From: Stomatobaculum sp.
GTDB lineage: Bacteria > Bacillota_A > Clostridia > Lachnospirales > Lachnospiraceae
Assembly (NCBI GenBank): GCA_017449925.1
Contig: JAFSYO010000160.1
Location: 1 to 63,504, forward strand
DNA: 63,504 nt
Direction of reading: 5' to 3'
Part shown: positions 33,728 to 43,062 of the stretch, one piece after another
Layout: every line of letters starts with the position of its first letter
Position numbering within the stretch: the stretch's first letter is position 1
Notes under the pieces: model-generated
Database searches by the model: none
What the model saw: only the letters and a program-made list of their open reading frames with translations
What the model was told of the DNA's origin: nothing
Position numbers and translations under genes: made by a program

Positions 33728-35320
33728 ATGGCTGCACGCAATCTTATCGAATTCCGCAACATTGTGAAAAGCTTCGACGGCCAGGTTGTCTTAAAAGGCA
33801 TCAACCTGAACATCGCGGAAAATGAATTCGTCACCCTCCTCGGCCCTTCCGGCTGCGGAAAAACGACTCTTCTCCGAATCCTGGGCGGATTCCTGGAGCA
33901 GGACGAAGGAACTGTGATCTTCGACGGCGAGTGCATCGACAAGGTGCCTCCTTATAAAAGAGAGATCAACACCGTGTTCCAGCGCTATGCCCTGTTCCCC
34001 CACCTGAACGTCTACGACAACATCGCTTTCGGTCTCCGGATCAAAAAGACGGGCGAAGACATCATCCGCCAGAAGGTGACGAGAATGCTCGCCCTGGTGA
34101 ATCTGGAGGGATATGAAAAGCGGAACGTGACGCTTCTTTCCGGCGGACAGCAGCAGCGCGTGGCCATTGCCCGGGCTCTGGTGAACGAACCGAACGTCCT
34201 GCTTCTCGACGAGCCCCTGGGCGCCCTGGACCTGAAACTCCGGAAGGAGATGCAGCGGGAACTGAAGCGGATCCAGCAGGAAGTCGGCATCACCTTCATG
34301 TACGTGACCCACGACCAGGAAGAGGCCCTGACCATGAGCGACAAGATCGTGGTCATGAACGCCGGCGAGATCCAGCAGATCGGCACTCCCATGGAGATCT
34401 ACAATGAGCCGGTCAACGAATATGTGGCCCGGTTCATCGGAGAGAGCAACATCGTCTCCGGCACCATGCCGGAGGACTATAAGGTCCGGGTCGACGACAG
34501 GGACTACGAATGCCGCGACTTCGGCTTCAAGAAGGACGAGCCCGTCGATGTCCTGATCCGCCCCGAGGACCTGAAGATCGTGAAGCCCGAGGAGGGGATC
34601 CTCCGGGGCGAGGTGAAGAGCGTTCTTTTCAAGGGCGTCCACTACGAGCTCATGGTGGAGACCCGCACCGGCGTCACGAAGACCGTGAAGATGCACGTCA
34701 TCACCCAGCACGACATCGTGAACGAGCAGGCCCAGGAAAAAATCAGCGCCAACGACTTCTACGTGGACCTGGACGACCTGGTGAACAACGAAATGACGGA
34801 CCAGGACTACATTTCCACCGCCAACGCCCAGGCCTGGAGCCAGGACGAAGAGGAGCGGGACATCTCCCTGACGAAGATCTCCCACAACATCGAAAAGGCT
34901 CCCGGCGTTTACAACATCACCTTCGGCACAGACAAGGGAACCTCCGTGACGGTGAAGGTCTATGTGGTGCAGCCCCAGTACGTGGAGGACGCGCGGCACA
35001 ACATCGGCATCAGCGCCCTGGATTTCTTCATCACCCCGGACGAGATCATGGAGTCCATGGCCATCTCCACCGACTTGAAGACCTGGGCCAGCGCGGAGGC
35101 CTGGAACCTGCAGGACGACTCCCTGGTAAACATCACCGACGTGAAGTATGATTTCGAGCCCGATGAGATCACCGAGGGTTCCTACGACATCACCTTCGCC
35201 ACCCAGGGCCGCGAGTACAAGATCGAAACCACTTCGCATCACGAAGAAGGCGACCGGGTGGGACTCTCTTTCGGTCCGGACGACATCCACGTCATGCACA
35301 AAATGGTACAGGAGTCTTAA
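33728..35320 (+). CDS. potA: Spermidine/putrescine ABC transporter ATPase with inserted repeat domain
   Basis: ATP-binding subunit of polyamine uptake, 530 aa instead of about 350-380. Residues 1-240 are the ABC domain: GPSGCGKTT (Walker A, about 39), [15 protein letters not shown] signature (about 138), [12 protein letters not shown] (Walker B). The C-terminal TOBE domain is interrupted: it begins IRPEDLKIV and returns at [19 protein letters not shown], while residues 322-492 hold two related beta-rich repeats (about 339-414 and 428-500) resembling bacterial Ig-like modules. Cytoplasmic Ig-like repeats in an ATPase are unusual. First of four pot genes. Confidence 0.93.
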   Translation: MAARNLIEFRNIVKSFDGQVVLKGINLNIAENEFVTLLGPSGCGKTTLLRILGGFLEQDEGTVIFDGECIDKVPPYKREINTVFQRYALFPHLNVYDNIAFGLRIKKTGEDIIRQKVTRMLALVNLEGYEKRNVTLLSGGQQQRVAIARALVNEPNVLLLDEPLGALDLKLRKEMQRELKRIQQEVGITFMYVTHDQEEALTMSDKIVVMNAGEIQQIGTPMEIYNEPVNEYVARFIGESNIVSGTMPEDYKVRVDDRDYECRDFGFKKDEPVDVLIRPEDLKIVKPEEGILRGEVKSVLFKGVHYELMVETRTGVTKTVKMHVITQHDIVNEQAQEKISANDFYVDLDDLVNNEMTDQDYISTANAQAWSQDEEERDISLTKISHNIEKAPGVYNITFGTDKGTSVTVKVYVVQPQYVEDARHNIGISALDFFITPDEIMESMAISTDLKTWASAEAWNLQDDSLVNITDVKYDFEPDEITEGSYDITFATQGREYKIETTSHHEEGDRVGLSFGPDDIHVMHKMVQES

Positions 35321-35323
35321 GCC

Positions 35324-36103
35324 ATGAAATCCTTTTCCAGAATGACCTACCCCTATATCGCCTGGCTCGCGGTCTTCGTGGTCGCTCCGATGATCATGAT
35401 CTCCCTTTACGCGGTGACAAAAGGGGGCAATGACACCATGCTGTTCCAGTTCACCCTGGAGAACTTCGCGAAATTCCTGAAGGATCCTGTCTTCATGCGG
35501 GTGCTGGTCACCTCGCTGCGGATCGCCTTCCTCACTACGGTCTTCTGCCTTCTGATCGGCTACCCCGCGGCGCTGATCATCGCGAATCTCCCGGAGCGGA
35601 GCCAGACCTTGATGACCCTGCTCCTGACCCTGCCCATGTGGATCAACATGCTCTTAAAGACCTACGCATGGAGAGGCATCCTTCTGAACTTCGAGTTCGG
35701 CAGCGAGCTCCGGGTTTTTATCGGCATGGTCTATGACTTTCTGCCTTACATGGTCATCCAGATCCTGACGGCCATCAGCAAGATGGACCGGAACCTCCTG
35801 GTGGCCAGCTACGACCTGGGCGCGAACAAGATCCAGACCTTCTTAAAGGTCACGCTCCCCTTAAGCGTCCCCGGTATTATTTCCGGGATCACCCTGGTGT
35901 TCCTGCCTGCGGTCTCAAGCTTCGTTATCCCGAAGCTCCTCGGCGGCGGCGACTACGTCCTGATCGGAAACCTGATCGAGATCTACTTCCTGACGGCAGG
36001 CGACTGGAACTTCGGGAGCGCCATCTCCCTGATCATGGCGCTGATCATCATCGCCTCCATGTGGCTCACCCGGAAACTTGACAAAAACCCCGATGAACAG
36101 TGA
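35324..36103 (+). CDS. potB: Spermidine/putrescine ABC permease PotB
   Basis: A 259-aa permease with six helices. The EAA-type loop (ASYDLGANKIQTFLKVTLPLS) is near residue 165, and MTYPYIAWLAVFVVAPMIMI is the typical first helix. It starts 4 bp after potA's stop codon and its end abuts potC, showing tight coupling. It would form the channel with PotC. Confidence 0.95.
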   Translation: MKSFSRMTYPYIAWLAVFVVAPMIMISLYAVTKGGNDTMLFQFTLENFAKFLKDPVFMRVLVTSLRIAFLTTVFCLLIGYPAALIIANLPERSQTLMTLLLTLPMWINMLLKTYAWRGILLNFEFGSELRVFIGMVYDFLPYMVIQILTAISKMDRNLLVASYDLGANKIQTFLKVTLPLSVPGIISGITLVFLPAVSSFVIPKLLGGGDYVLIGNLIEIYFLTAGDWNFGSAISLIMALIIIASMWLTRKLDKNPDEQ

Positions 36104-36114
36104 GGTACCGTGAG

Positions 36115-36933
36115 ATGGAAAAAAAGAAAACTCTGCTCTCCCGGCTTACAGATGCCTATCTGATCATTATCCTGCTGTTCATCTACCTGCCGATCCTGTA
36201 CGTGGTGGTCTTCTCCTTTAACGAAAGCAAGTCCCTGACGAACTTCACGGGCTTTTCCTTCCGCTGGTACCACGCCATGGTCCACGACAAGACCATGCTT
36301 CAGGCCATCAACTACACAGTGATCGTGGCGGTCATCGCCACCGTGGTCTCCACCGTGGTCGGCACCATCGCCGCCATCGGACTGTCGAAGTCCCGGAAGC
36401 TGATCAAAAGCATTGTCCTGGAGATCAACAATCTCCCGGTGATGAACCCGGACATCGTGACGGCCATCGGCCTCATGCTTCTCTTCATTTCCGTGAAGGT
36501 CGAGCTGAGCCTTGTGACCCTGATCCTGTCCCACATCAGCTTCTGCATTCCCTATGTGATCCTGTCCATCATGCCGAAGCTCCGGCAGCTGGACGACAAC
36601 GTAGCGGAGGCGGCTCTGGACCTGGGCGCCACGCCCTTCCAGGCGCTGACGAAGGTCATCATCCCGCAGATCCTTCCGGCGATCATCTCGGGTGCGCTCA
36701 TCGCCTTCAGTATGTCCTTCGATGACTTTGTCATCTCTTTCTTCACGGCAGGCGTCGGAATCAACAACATTTCCATGTACGTCTACTCCATGAAGCGCTA
36801 CAACCCCGGCATCAACGCTCTGTCAACCGTGATCGTCGTCGTTGTGACGATCATCCTGATCCTGGTCAATGTCATCCCGGCCGCCCGGGAGAAGCGCAGG
36901 AAAAAGCTCCTGGCGGCTTCGCAGAACAACTGA
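36115..36933 (+). CDS. potC: Spermidine/putrescine ABC permease PotC
   Basis: A 272-aa permease with six helices. The EAALDLGATPFQALTKVIIPQ-type loop is complete and SMSFDDFVISFFTAG is a PotC hallmark. ATG 36115 is preferred because GAGG lies 9-10 nt upstream; a GTG at 36100, overlapping the potB stop, is an in-frame alternative. Confidence 0.95.
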   Translation: MEKKKTLLSRLTDAYLIIILLFIYLPILYVVVFSFNESKSLTNFTGFSFRWYHAMVHDKTMLQAINYTVIVAVIATVVSTVVGTIAAIGLSKSRKLIKSIVLEINNLPVMNPDIVTAIGLMLLFISVKVELSLVTLILSHISFCIPYVILSIMPKLRQLDDNVAEAALDLGATPFQALTKVIIPQILPAIISGALIAFSMSFDDFVISFFTAGVGINNISMYVYSMKRYNPGINALSTVIVVVVTIILILVNVIPAAREKRRKKLLAASQNN

Positions 36934-36968
36934 CCCTGGAATACATGTACTTAAAAGGAGGAAACAAT

Positions 36969-38117
36969 ATGATGAAAAAGTATCTCTGCTTTGCTGCGAT
37001 GGCCGCATGTGTCCTTTCACTCACCGCCTGCGGCGGCGGAAAAGGCGGCGCCACCCAGGCCGCGACCGAAACCAAGCCCGCTTCCGGCGCTGAGAACACT
37101 TCTGACAAGAAGGATGCCGGTTCCGTCGACATCGGCAACGGCACCCTGAACGTCTACAACTGGGGCGAGTACATCGACCCCGAGGTCCTTGACAACTTTG
37201 AGAAGGAGTACGGCGTCACCGTCAACTACTCCCTCTTCGCCTCCAACGAAGAAATGTATACCAAGCTCCTCTCCGGCGCTTCCTACGATGTCCTGGTCCC
37301 CAGCGACTACATGGTCGAGCGACTCATCAAGGAAAAGATGATCCAGCCCATCGACAAATCTGTCGTCACGAACCTGTCCGTGCTGACCGAAGGCGCGAAG
37401 AACCTGGACTGCGACCCGGACAACACTTACATGGTCCCCTACCTCTGGCAGACCGTGGGCATTCTCTATGACACCACAAAGATCGACCCCGCCGAGGTGG
37501 AGGAAAAAGGCTTCAGCATCTACCACGACCCGAAGTACGCCGGCAAAGCCTACATGTACGACTCCGAGCGCGATTCCTTCATGATGGCCTTCAAGGCTCT
37601 CGGCTATTCCGCGAACACGGAGAACGAGGATGAGATCCAGGAAGCCTTCCAGTGGCTCCGGGAAGCGGACAAGGCAGTCCAGCCCGCCTATGTGACGGAC
37701 GAAGTGATCGACGCCATGGCCAACGGCGAGAAGTGGATGGCCATCGTCTACAGCGGCGACGGCTGCTACATCTCCGAAATGAATGACAAGCTGGCCTTCT
37801 CCGAGCCGAAGGAAGGCACCAACGTCTGCGTCGACGGCATGGTCATCCCGGCCAACGCGAAGAACCCGGCTCTGGCGAACCTTTTCATGAACTACATCCT
37901 GGAGTACGAGAACAGCAAGATGATCTCCGAAGAAGTCGGCTACACCTCCGTGAACGACCAGGTCATGAAGGACCTCTCCGGCCCCGGCGGCGCCTTCGAA
38001 GGAAATTCCGCCTATATTCCGCGCTCCGGCTATGAAAAGGATGAATTCTTCCACGACAACGAGACCCTGAAGAAGGAGCTGTCCGAGCTCTGGATCAAGG
38101 TGAAGCTGCACGAGTGA
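36969..38117 (+). CDS. potD: Spermidine/putrescine-binding lipoprotein PotD
   Basis: A 382-aa extracellular substrate-binding protein. Lipobox LTAC with C21, then a Gly/Ala/Thr linker and the PotD core starting LNVYNWGEYIDPE; DVLVPSDYMVERL and YLWQTVGILYD are typical of polyamine binders. The start has AAAAGGAGG. Last gene of the regulator-potABCD operon, closed by the hairpin at 38158. Confidence 0.96.
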   Translation: MMKKYLCFAAMAACVLSLTACGGGKGGATQAATETKPASGAENTSDKKDAGSVDIGNGTLNVYNWGEYIDPEVLDNFEKEYGVTVNYSLFASNEEMYTKLLSGASYDVLVPSDYMVERLIKEKMIQPIDKSVVTNLSVLTEGAKNLDCDPDNTYMVPYLWQTVGILYDTTKIDPAEVEEKGFSIYHDPKYAGKAYMYDSERDSFMMAFKALGYSANTENEDEIQEAFQWLREADKAVQPAYVTDEVIDAMANGEKWMAIVYSGDGCYISEMNDKLAFSEPKEGTNVCVDGMVIPANAKNPALANLFMNYILEYENSKMISEEVGYTSVNDQVMKDLSGPGGAFEGNSAYIPRSGYEKDEFFHDNETLKKELSELWIKVKLHE

Positions 38118-38157
38118 TTGTAAAATAGATTCAAGGCCCGCTTGCGGGACATACGCA

Positions 38158-38190
38158 ACAAGAGGGACTGCATTCCGCAGTCCCTCTTGT
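38158..38190 (+). terminator. Hairpin terminator of the pot operon
   Basis: A perfect 14-bp stem (ACAAGAGGGACTGC and its complement, 38158-38171 and 38177-38190) with a 5-nt loop, 40 bp past potD. The T run is weak (TTGTTATCC), so it may also work for the convergent gene. Confidence 0.7.
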
Positions 38191-38217
38191 TATCCTCTCT
38201 GGATTATCCGTGTATTT

Positions 38218-39057
38218 TTATTTCCCGGGATCGACCCAGGAATCGTTCCGTTTTTCCGTGTAAATACTGTCCAGCTCTCTTCCGATTTCCGCAAAATCGA
38301 TTTTCATTTCTTCTCCCCAGATACCTACAGGTACTTCACAGTCAAACCCGTATATCGCGGGAAGAAGGTTTTTTTCAAAGTTAAACACTGCCACTTTGCG
38401 CTCCTGCGGGTCAACGATCCAGTACTCCCTCACACCGGCAACCGAATACTTCGCATATTTCAGGGTCAGGTCCTGCTTTCTGGTAGAAGCCGACAGTATT
38501 TCAATGATCAGATCCGGAGCCCCGTTGCAGTACCGTTCCTGAATCCTGTCCTTCCTGCAGATCACCATGAGATCCGGTTCCACCATGGTTTTGTCATCCA
38601 TGTCCAGCCGCACATCAAAAGGCGCGAGAAATACCTTGCAGGTACCTTTGTTCTTTTTTACCAGTGAATGAAACTGCACCCCAAGCTCGATCAGCGTTGT
38701 CTGGTGGGGTCCGCCGGGCGCTGTCATGTCATAGAAAACGCCGTCGATCAGTTCCGCGCGCTTATCGTCCGGAAGAGCGTAAAAATCCTCCACTGTATAC
38801 TCTCCCGGTTTCTTTTCTGCCGGGCTTTTCCCTGCGGCCATATATTCATGCGCGGTTTCCCGGATCGTCAGGGTCCCCGGTATCCCGGATGATGAAAATA
38901 CTGCTTCCAGTTTCCTCAAAGTCTGATACCTCGGAGCGGTCGTGGTTCCTCCAAATACTTTCTGGACGGTACCAAGCGGCACACCGGACAGCATTGTCAC
39001 CTGTTCGTTCGTCAAACCGAGTTCGGCCTTTTTCTGTTTCATCTCAGCAATTGTCAC
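38218..39057 (-). CDS. Uma2-family nuclease with N-terminal helix-turn-helix
   Basis: A 279-aa protein. Residues 1-55 form an XRE-like helix-turn-helix (SGVPLGTVQKVFGG), then a linker, then a Uma2 PD-(D/E)XK domain: VEPDLMVICRKDRI and APDLIIEILSASTRKQDLTLKYAKY carry the acidic and Lys residues. Function of Uma2 proteins is unsettled. I chose GTG 39057, six nt behind AGAGGTG, because relatives begin MTIEEMK; ATG 39042 is an alternative. A 14-bp tandem repeat (CCTCTCTGTATTTG) lies just upstream at about 39067-39094. Confidence 0.82.
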   Translation of the reverse strand: MTIAEMKQKKAELGLTNEQVTMLSGVPLGTVQKVFGGTTTAPRYQTLRKLEAVFSSSGIPGTLTIRETAHEYMAAGKSPAEKKPGEYTVEDFYALPDDKRAELIDGVFYDMTAPGGPHQTTLIELGVQFHSLVKKNKGTCKVFLAPFDVRLDMDDKTMVEPDLMVICRKDRIQERYCNGAPDLIIEILSASTRKQDLTLKYAKYSVAGVREYWIVDPQERKVAVFNFEKNLLPAIYGFDCEVPVGIWGEEMKIDFAEIGRELDSIYTEKRNDSWVDPGK

Positions 39058-39214
39058 AGCTTTCACCTCTCTGTATTTGCCTCTCTGTATTTGCCTGCCG
39101 CTTTCCAGATCCATTCTGGGCCGTTTTCATTCCATTGTCAAGCCTTATTTATTCCAAATGCATACGTTCTTTCCTTTTAACCGTAAAAACGTGTGATCCT
39201 GTGCCATTATAGCA

Positions 39215-39242
39215 CAAAAGAGGAGCCGTCACCGGCTCCTCT
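39215..39242 (-). terminator. Terminator of the lipoprotein gene
   Basis: A 10-bp stem (AGAGGAGCCG 39219-39228, CGGCTCCTCT 39233-39242) followed on the minus strand by TTTTG, 20 bp past the stop of the gene at 39263. Confidence 0.8.
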
Positions 39243-39262
39243 CCTGCTGAACTCAGGTACAG

Positions 39263-40354
39263 TTATTTTGTGTAGCTGATCTCGTCTTTTTCGTTCGCGT
39301 ACTTCTCCCAGAGGGCGTCGGTCTCTTCTTTAGAAACTTCCTTGCCGTCATGGAAACACAGCATCTCCTGGTTGTCCTTTTCCGGGTAATGATGCGGCCC
39401 GTAAGTGTCCGCGCTGGTGATCTTTTTCAGCTCACCGTTCTCCAGCTGATAGACCTCGATATGGCTTTCTCCGGAAAGGCGGTGATACCAAGTCACCGTG
39501 TGCTCGTCCGCGTTGAAGTAGAATTTATCACCTCCGGCTTTTCCGATCTCCTTCACGATTTTCGGCTTGCCGGCCTCGTAAATGATCATACAGGCCTTGT
39601 CCTCGGCGCTGATAAAGTCCTTCTCCGTGGTCGAAAGGAACAGCTCCGGAACTTTGTCCCCGTTCACATCCTCAAAACAGTGATACGGATACTTCTCTTT
39701 CGTAGCGGCGTCGTTCAGCACCTGCATGTACCAGTCCGAATCTGCTGCCGGTGTGCCGGCATCGCCCTGCAGAGGCACAAAAGCAGCTTCCGCCAGGGTC
39801 ATAAGCACTTCCTGTTCAGCACCTTTCTTCATGCAGAGATTATACAGGATTCCCGGCGCCGTATCGATCCAGGCGACGAAACCCACATCTTTGTCCATGC
39901 AGTACATGCCGCTCCGTCCTTCAATATCGGCGGTCCCCATGGCTGTCCATTTGTAATACAGACCCGAAATATCATAATGGTCTGTATCCATCAAAGAACT
40001 GAGTTCTTCCACCTTCGCATCCATTCCCGGGGACGCAGGGACCCAGTCCGTGGCCTGGGCCCTCAGGTACGCCGTGTGCCCGTCCAGCGTGAAATCCATC
40101 TCTGCAACAGGTGTTTCTGACGATGCCATCAGTACATGATAGGACACGTTTTCAGCGCCCTCCGGGGCCGGAAGGTCGATGCCTGTTTTTTCCGCCATTT
40201 CCTGGCGGGTGATGTTATGCAGCGCGTCTTCCGTGGCCGAAGCCGTACTCTCGACGGGTGCGTCAAGTTTTTTCACCTTTCCGCATGCGGAACTGCCTGC
40301 TGCCAGGCAGGCGGCAGCTAATACAACACACATTCTTTCTACAGTTTTCTTCAT
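39263..40354 (-). CDS. Lipoprotein of unknown function
   Basis: A 363-aa exported lipoprotein: signal peptide with SSAC lipobox (C24), Ser/Thr/Ala-rich linker, a domain at about 45-195 (MDFTLDGHTAYLRAQATDWV) and a second at about 215-360 that contains a DVNGDKVPELFLS segment, as in FG-GAP/EF-hand-like extracellular domains. ATG 40354 is chosen because the signal starts there; GGAGG lies 12 nt upstream. It is divergent from the ubiD operon. I do not know its role. Confidence 0.65.
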   Translation of the reverse strand: MKKTVERMCVVLAAACLAAGSSACGKVKKLDAPVESTASATEDALHNITRQEMAEKTGIDLPAPEGAENVSYHVLMASSETPVAEMDFTLDGHTAYLRAQATDWVPASPGMDAKVEELSSLMDTDHYDISGLYYKWTAMGTADIEGRSGMYCMDKDVGFVAWIDTAPGILYNLCMKKGAEQEVLMTLAEAAFVPLQGDAGTPAADSDWYMQVLNDAATKEKYPYHCFEDVNGDKVPELFLSTTEKDFISAEDKACMIIYEAGKPKIVKEIGKAGGDKFYFNADEHTVTWYHRLSGESHIEVYQLENGELKKITSADTYGPHHYPEKDNQEMLCFHDGKEVSKEETDALWEKYANEKDEISYTK

Positions 40355-40462
40355 ACACGCACTATCCTCCGTGGTGATAACTTTAGTTTTCGGCATCATT
40401 GTACAGTGCCGTTCATCACAGAACAAGCACATTTTTATTCTTAACTTTTTATCATACTGTAA

Positions 40463-40513
40463 TTGCTTCTTTGTAAAACCTGTGATACAATGTCATTAAC
40501 TAACAATGTTTGT
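40463..40513 (+). promoter_or_regulatory. ubiD promoter with ACTAACnnnGTTAGT-type operator
   Basis: TTGCTT (40463-40468), a 17-bp spacer and TACAAT (40486-40491) form the promoter. ACTAAC-AAT-GTTTGT (40499-40513) follows 7 bp after the -10, over the transcription start. The same 15-bp motif occurs at 46945, 48147, 48173, 51534 and 51686, linking this operon to the selenoprotein cluster. Confidence 0.75.
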
Positions 40514-40527
40514 TTTGGAGGATCACT

Positions 40528-42009
40528 ATGATAAATCAGGTTTTTGACTTGAGAAGCGCCCTTGAATTACTGCGGACCATTCCCGGACAGCTTGTTGAGA
40601 CGGATGTGGAAGTTGATCCGGCAGCGGAACTCGCCGGCGTATACCGATACATCGGCGCGGGCGGAACGGTGAAACGTCCCACCACGATCGACGGCCCCGC
40701 CATGATCTTTCACAATGTAAAAGGACATCCGGACGCGAAGGTGGTCATTGGTCTCATGGCAAGCAGAGAGCGGGTCGCCCGTCTCTTTGGCTGCAAAAAG
40801 GAAGAACTGGGACACCTGGTGAGAAACTGCGCAAACCATCCCGTTGAACCGGTCGTCGTCAGTACTCCCGCTCCCTCCCAGGAAGTGATCCACCGGGCGG
40901 AGGATCCGGATTTTGACCTCTTCCGCCTGATCCCGGCCCCCACCAACACGCCCGTGGATGCCGGCCCGTACATCACCCTCGGCATGTGCTACGCCACGCA
41001 TCCCGACACCGGTCTTTCAGACGTCACGATCCACCGGATGTGCATCCAGTCAAAGGATACCCTGTCCATTTTCCTGCAGCCCGGCTCGCGGCACATCGGT
41101 GCCATGGCGGAACGGGCCACAGAGCTGGGACAGCCTCTCCCCATTTCCATCTCCATCGGCGTGGACCCGGCGATCTCCGTGACATCCTGCTTCGAACCGC
41201 CGACGACACCCCTTGGATTCAACGAGCTTTCCATCGCCGGTGCGCTCCGGGGAAAGGCTGTGGAACTGACCCCCTGTGTTTCCATCAAAGAGAACGCCAT
41301 CGCCAACGCGGAATATGTCATTGAAGGCGAGATCCTGCCGGGCAGCAACAATACCGTGGAAGACCAGAACTCCCACACCGGCTATGCCATGCCGGAGTTT
41401 CCCGGCTACAACGGCTTTGCCAGCCACGTCTGCTGGCTGATCAGAGTGAAGGCCGTCACCCACCGGAAGGACCCCATCATGCAGACCTGCATCGGCCCCA
41501 GTGAAGAGCATGTGAACATGGCTGGCATCCCCACTGAAGCGTCCATCCTGAACCTTCTGGAAAAGGCTCTGCCGGGCAAAGTAAAAAATGTCTATTCCCA
41601 CCGCGCCGGCGGCGGAAAGTACATGGCGGTCCTCCAGTGCGTGAAAACCGTTCCTACTGATGAGGGCAAGCAGCGCCAGGCAGCTCTTCTTGCGTTTTCC
41701 GCCTTCCCGGAACTGAAGCACGTAATCCTGGTGGATGATGACGTGGACATCTTTGACACCAACGATGTGCTCTGGGCCATGAACACCCGTTTTCAGGGAG
41801 ACAGGGATATCATCACCATCCCCGGAGTCCGCTGTCATCCTCTGGATCCCAGCTCCAATCCCGCGTACAGCACCTCCATCGCAGATGTGGGCATCTCCTG
41901 CAAGACGATCTTTGACGCCACCGTGCCCTTCGGTCTGAAGGATCATTTCATCCGTTCGCCCTTTATGGAACTGGATCCCGCAAAGTGGGTCCCGGGGTTC
42001 GGGAAATAA
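40528..42009 (+). CDS. UbiD-family prenyl-FMN decarboxylase (LpdC-like)
   Basis: A 493-aa reversible decarboxylase that uses prenylated FMN, cytoplasmic. It is a full-length UbiD protein by its DLRSALELLRTIPGQ start, DYDVDP-type middle, ISIGVDPAI, and GPSEEH segments. UbiX and an LpdD-type gene follow directly, as in the gallate/protocatechuate decarboxylase operons of Lactobacillus (lpdB, lpdC, lpdD), so a hydroxylated aromatic acid is a likely substrate; this is an inference. ATG 40528 follows GGAGG at 7 nt. Expression is expected to answer to the operator at 40499. Confidence 0.92.
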   Translation: MINQVFDLRSALELLRTIPGQLVETDVEVDPAAELAGVYRYIGAGGTVKRPTTIDGPAMIFHNVKGHPDAKVVIGLMASRERVARLFGCKKEELGHLVRNCANHPVEPVVVSTPAPSQEVIHRAEDPDFDLFRLIPAPTNTPVDAGPYITLGMCYATHPDTGLSDVTIHRMCIQSKDTLSIFLQPGSRHIGAMAERATELGQPLPISISIGVDPAISVTSCFEPPTTPLGFNELSIAGALRGKAVELTPCVSIKENAIANAEYVIEGEILPGSNNTVEDQNSHTGYAMPEFPGYNGFASHVCWLIRVKAVTHRKDPIMQTCIGPSEEHVNMAGIPTEASILNLLEKALPGKVKNVYSHRAGGGKYMAVLQCVKTVPTDEGKQRQAALLAFSAFPELKHVILVDDDVDIFDTNDVLWAMNTRFQGDRDIITIPGVRCHPLDPSSNPAYSTSIADVGISCKTIFDATVPFGLKDHFIRSPFMELDPAKWVPGFGK

Positions 42010-42047
42010 CACATGTCAGCCGCCAGGCGGAAAGGGGAAGTATCTGT

Positions 42048-42620
42048 ATGGGAAGAAAACGAATCGTAATCGGCGCTACCGGCGCCAGCGGCCTGCCGGT
42101 CACGGTGGAATGCCTGAAGATCCTGCGGGAGGATCCGGCGTTTTCTTCCTGCCTGATCCTCAGCGACAGCGCGAAAGTGACGCTGCGGCAGGAAACAGAT
42201 CTCACGGAGGAGGATCTCTTTTCCCTGGCGGACCAGGTTTTTGACCTAAGGGACATCGGCGCCGGACCGGCCAGCGGAACCTGGAAAACTGCCGGCATGC
42301 TGGTGGTGCCCTGCAGCATGAAGACTCTTGCCGGAATTCATTCCGGATACGCGGATTCCCTGCTCCTCCGGGCAGCCGACGTCACTCTGAAGGAACAGCG
42401 TCCTCTAGTGCTGGCAGTCCGGGAAACCCCTCTTTCTCCGATCCACCTCCGGAACATGCAGGAGCTCTCCATGATCCCGGGAGTGCGGATCGTCCCGCCC
42501 ATGCTCACCTATTACATCCGCCCGAAAAGCATTGAAGAAATGACTTATCACACTGCCGCAAAGCTTCTGGAGCCCTTTGGGGTCGAAACTCCGGACTACA
42601 AAAGATGGCAGGGCCTGTAA
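42048..42620 (+). CDS. ubiX: Flavin prenyltransferase UbiX
   Basis: Makes prenyl-FMN from FMN and dimethylallyl phosphate for the upstream UbiD. The 190-aa protein has GATGASG (residues 9-15) for the flavin phosphate, VVPCSMKTLAGIHSGYADSL and RPLVLAVRETPLSPIHLRNM, all family hallmarks. It starts 38 bp after ubiD with AAAGGGGAAG as ribosome site. Confidence 0.95.
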   Translation: MGRKRIVIGATGASGLPVTVECLKILREDPAFSSCLILSDSAKVTLRQETDLTEEDLFSLADQVFDLRDIGAGPASGTWKTAGMLVVPCSMKTLAGIHSGYADSLLLRAADVTLKEQRPLVLAVRETPLSPIHLRNMQELSMIPGVRIVPPMLTYYIRPKSIEEMTYHTAAKLLEPFGVETPDYKRWQGL

Positions 42621-42695
42621 AAAACCCTGCCGCCTTGTCATATATGATCTGACCGTAAATAACCGATTCCGTATTGGCCGAAAGGAGCATCATTA

Positions 42696-43061
42696 ATGGA
42701 CCCGGAGATTTTTGATATTCCTCTGTCCTTTTCCCTTCTGACTGTAGAGCTGTCCCCGGTCGGACAGGATCTTCTCCTGACTGTCCGGGGCGGAGATAAG
42801 CCGCACATAGGATGTGTCGTTCTTACGGAGCCCCGCCCGTCGCTGAAGGGGGACGGATCAATCAGCTGCACCTCCTCCGTTCTTTCTGTTCCCGGGCACA
42901 AGGATGAACTGCTCTGCCGCTCCCTGGCGGAAAAAGCGGCAGTCCGGTACAACCGCAGAGTCGTCTGCGCCGGAGGCTTTCATGTAGACAACGCTTCCGG
43001 AAAACAGCTGGCGGAGATCCTGAAGAAGATCCATGAGTTTCTGTTTCCAGCTCAGGCTTAA
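42696..43061 (+). CDS. LpdD-type UbiD accessory protein (prenyl-FMN chaperone)
   Basis: A 121-aa protein of the LpdD type, associated with UbiD-family aromatic acid decarboxylases and proposed as a prenyl-FMN carrier. Family features are GGDKPHIGCVVL (near 32), VPGHKDELLCRSLAEKAA and VVCAGGFHVDNASGKQL. The presence of LpdD supports an aromatic-acid (gallate-type) decarboxylase. It lies 75 bp after ubiX and ends 1 bp from the convergent DAK2 gene. Confidence 0.88.
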   Translation: MDPEIFDIPLSFSLLTVELSPVGQDLLLTVRGGDKPHIGCVVLTEPRPSLKGDGSISCTSSVLSVPGHKDELLCRSLAEKAAVRYNRRVVCAGGFHVDNASGKQLAEILKKIHEFLFPAQA

Positions 43062-43062
43062 G

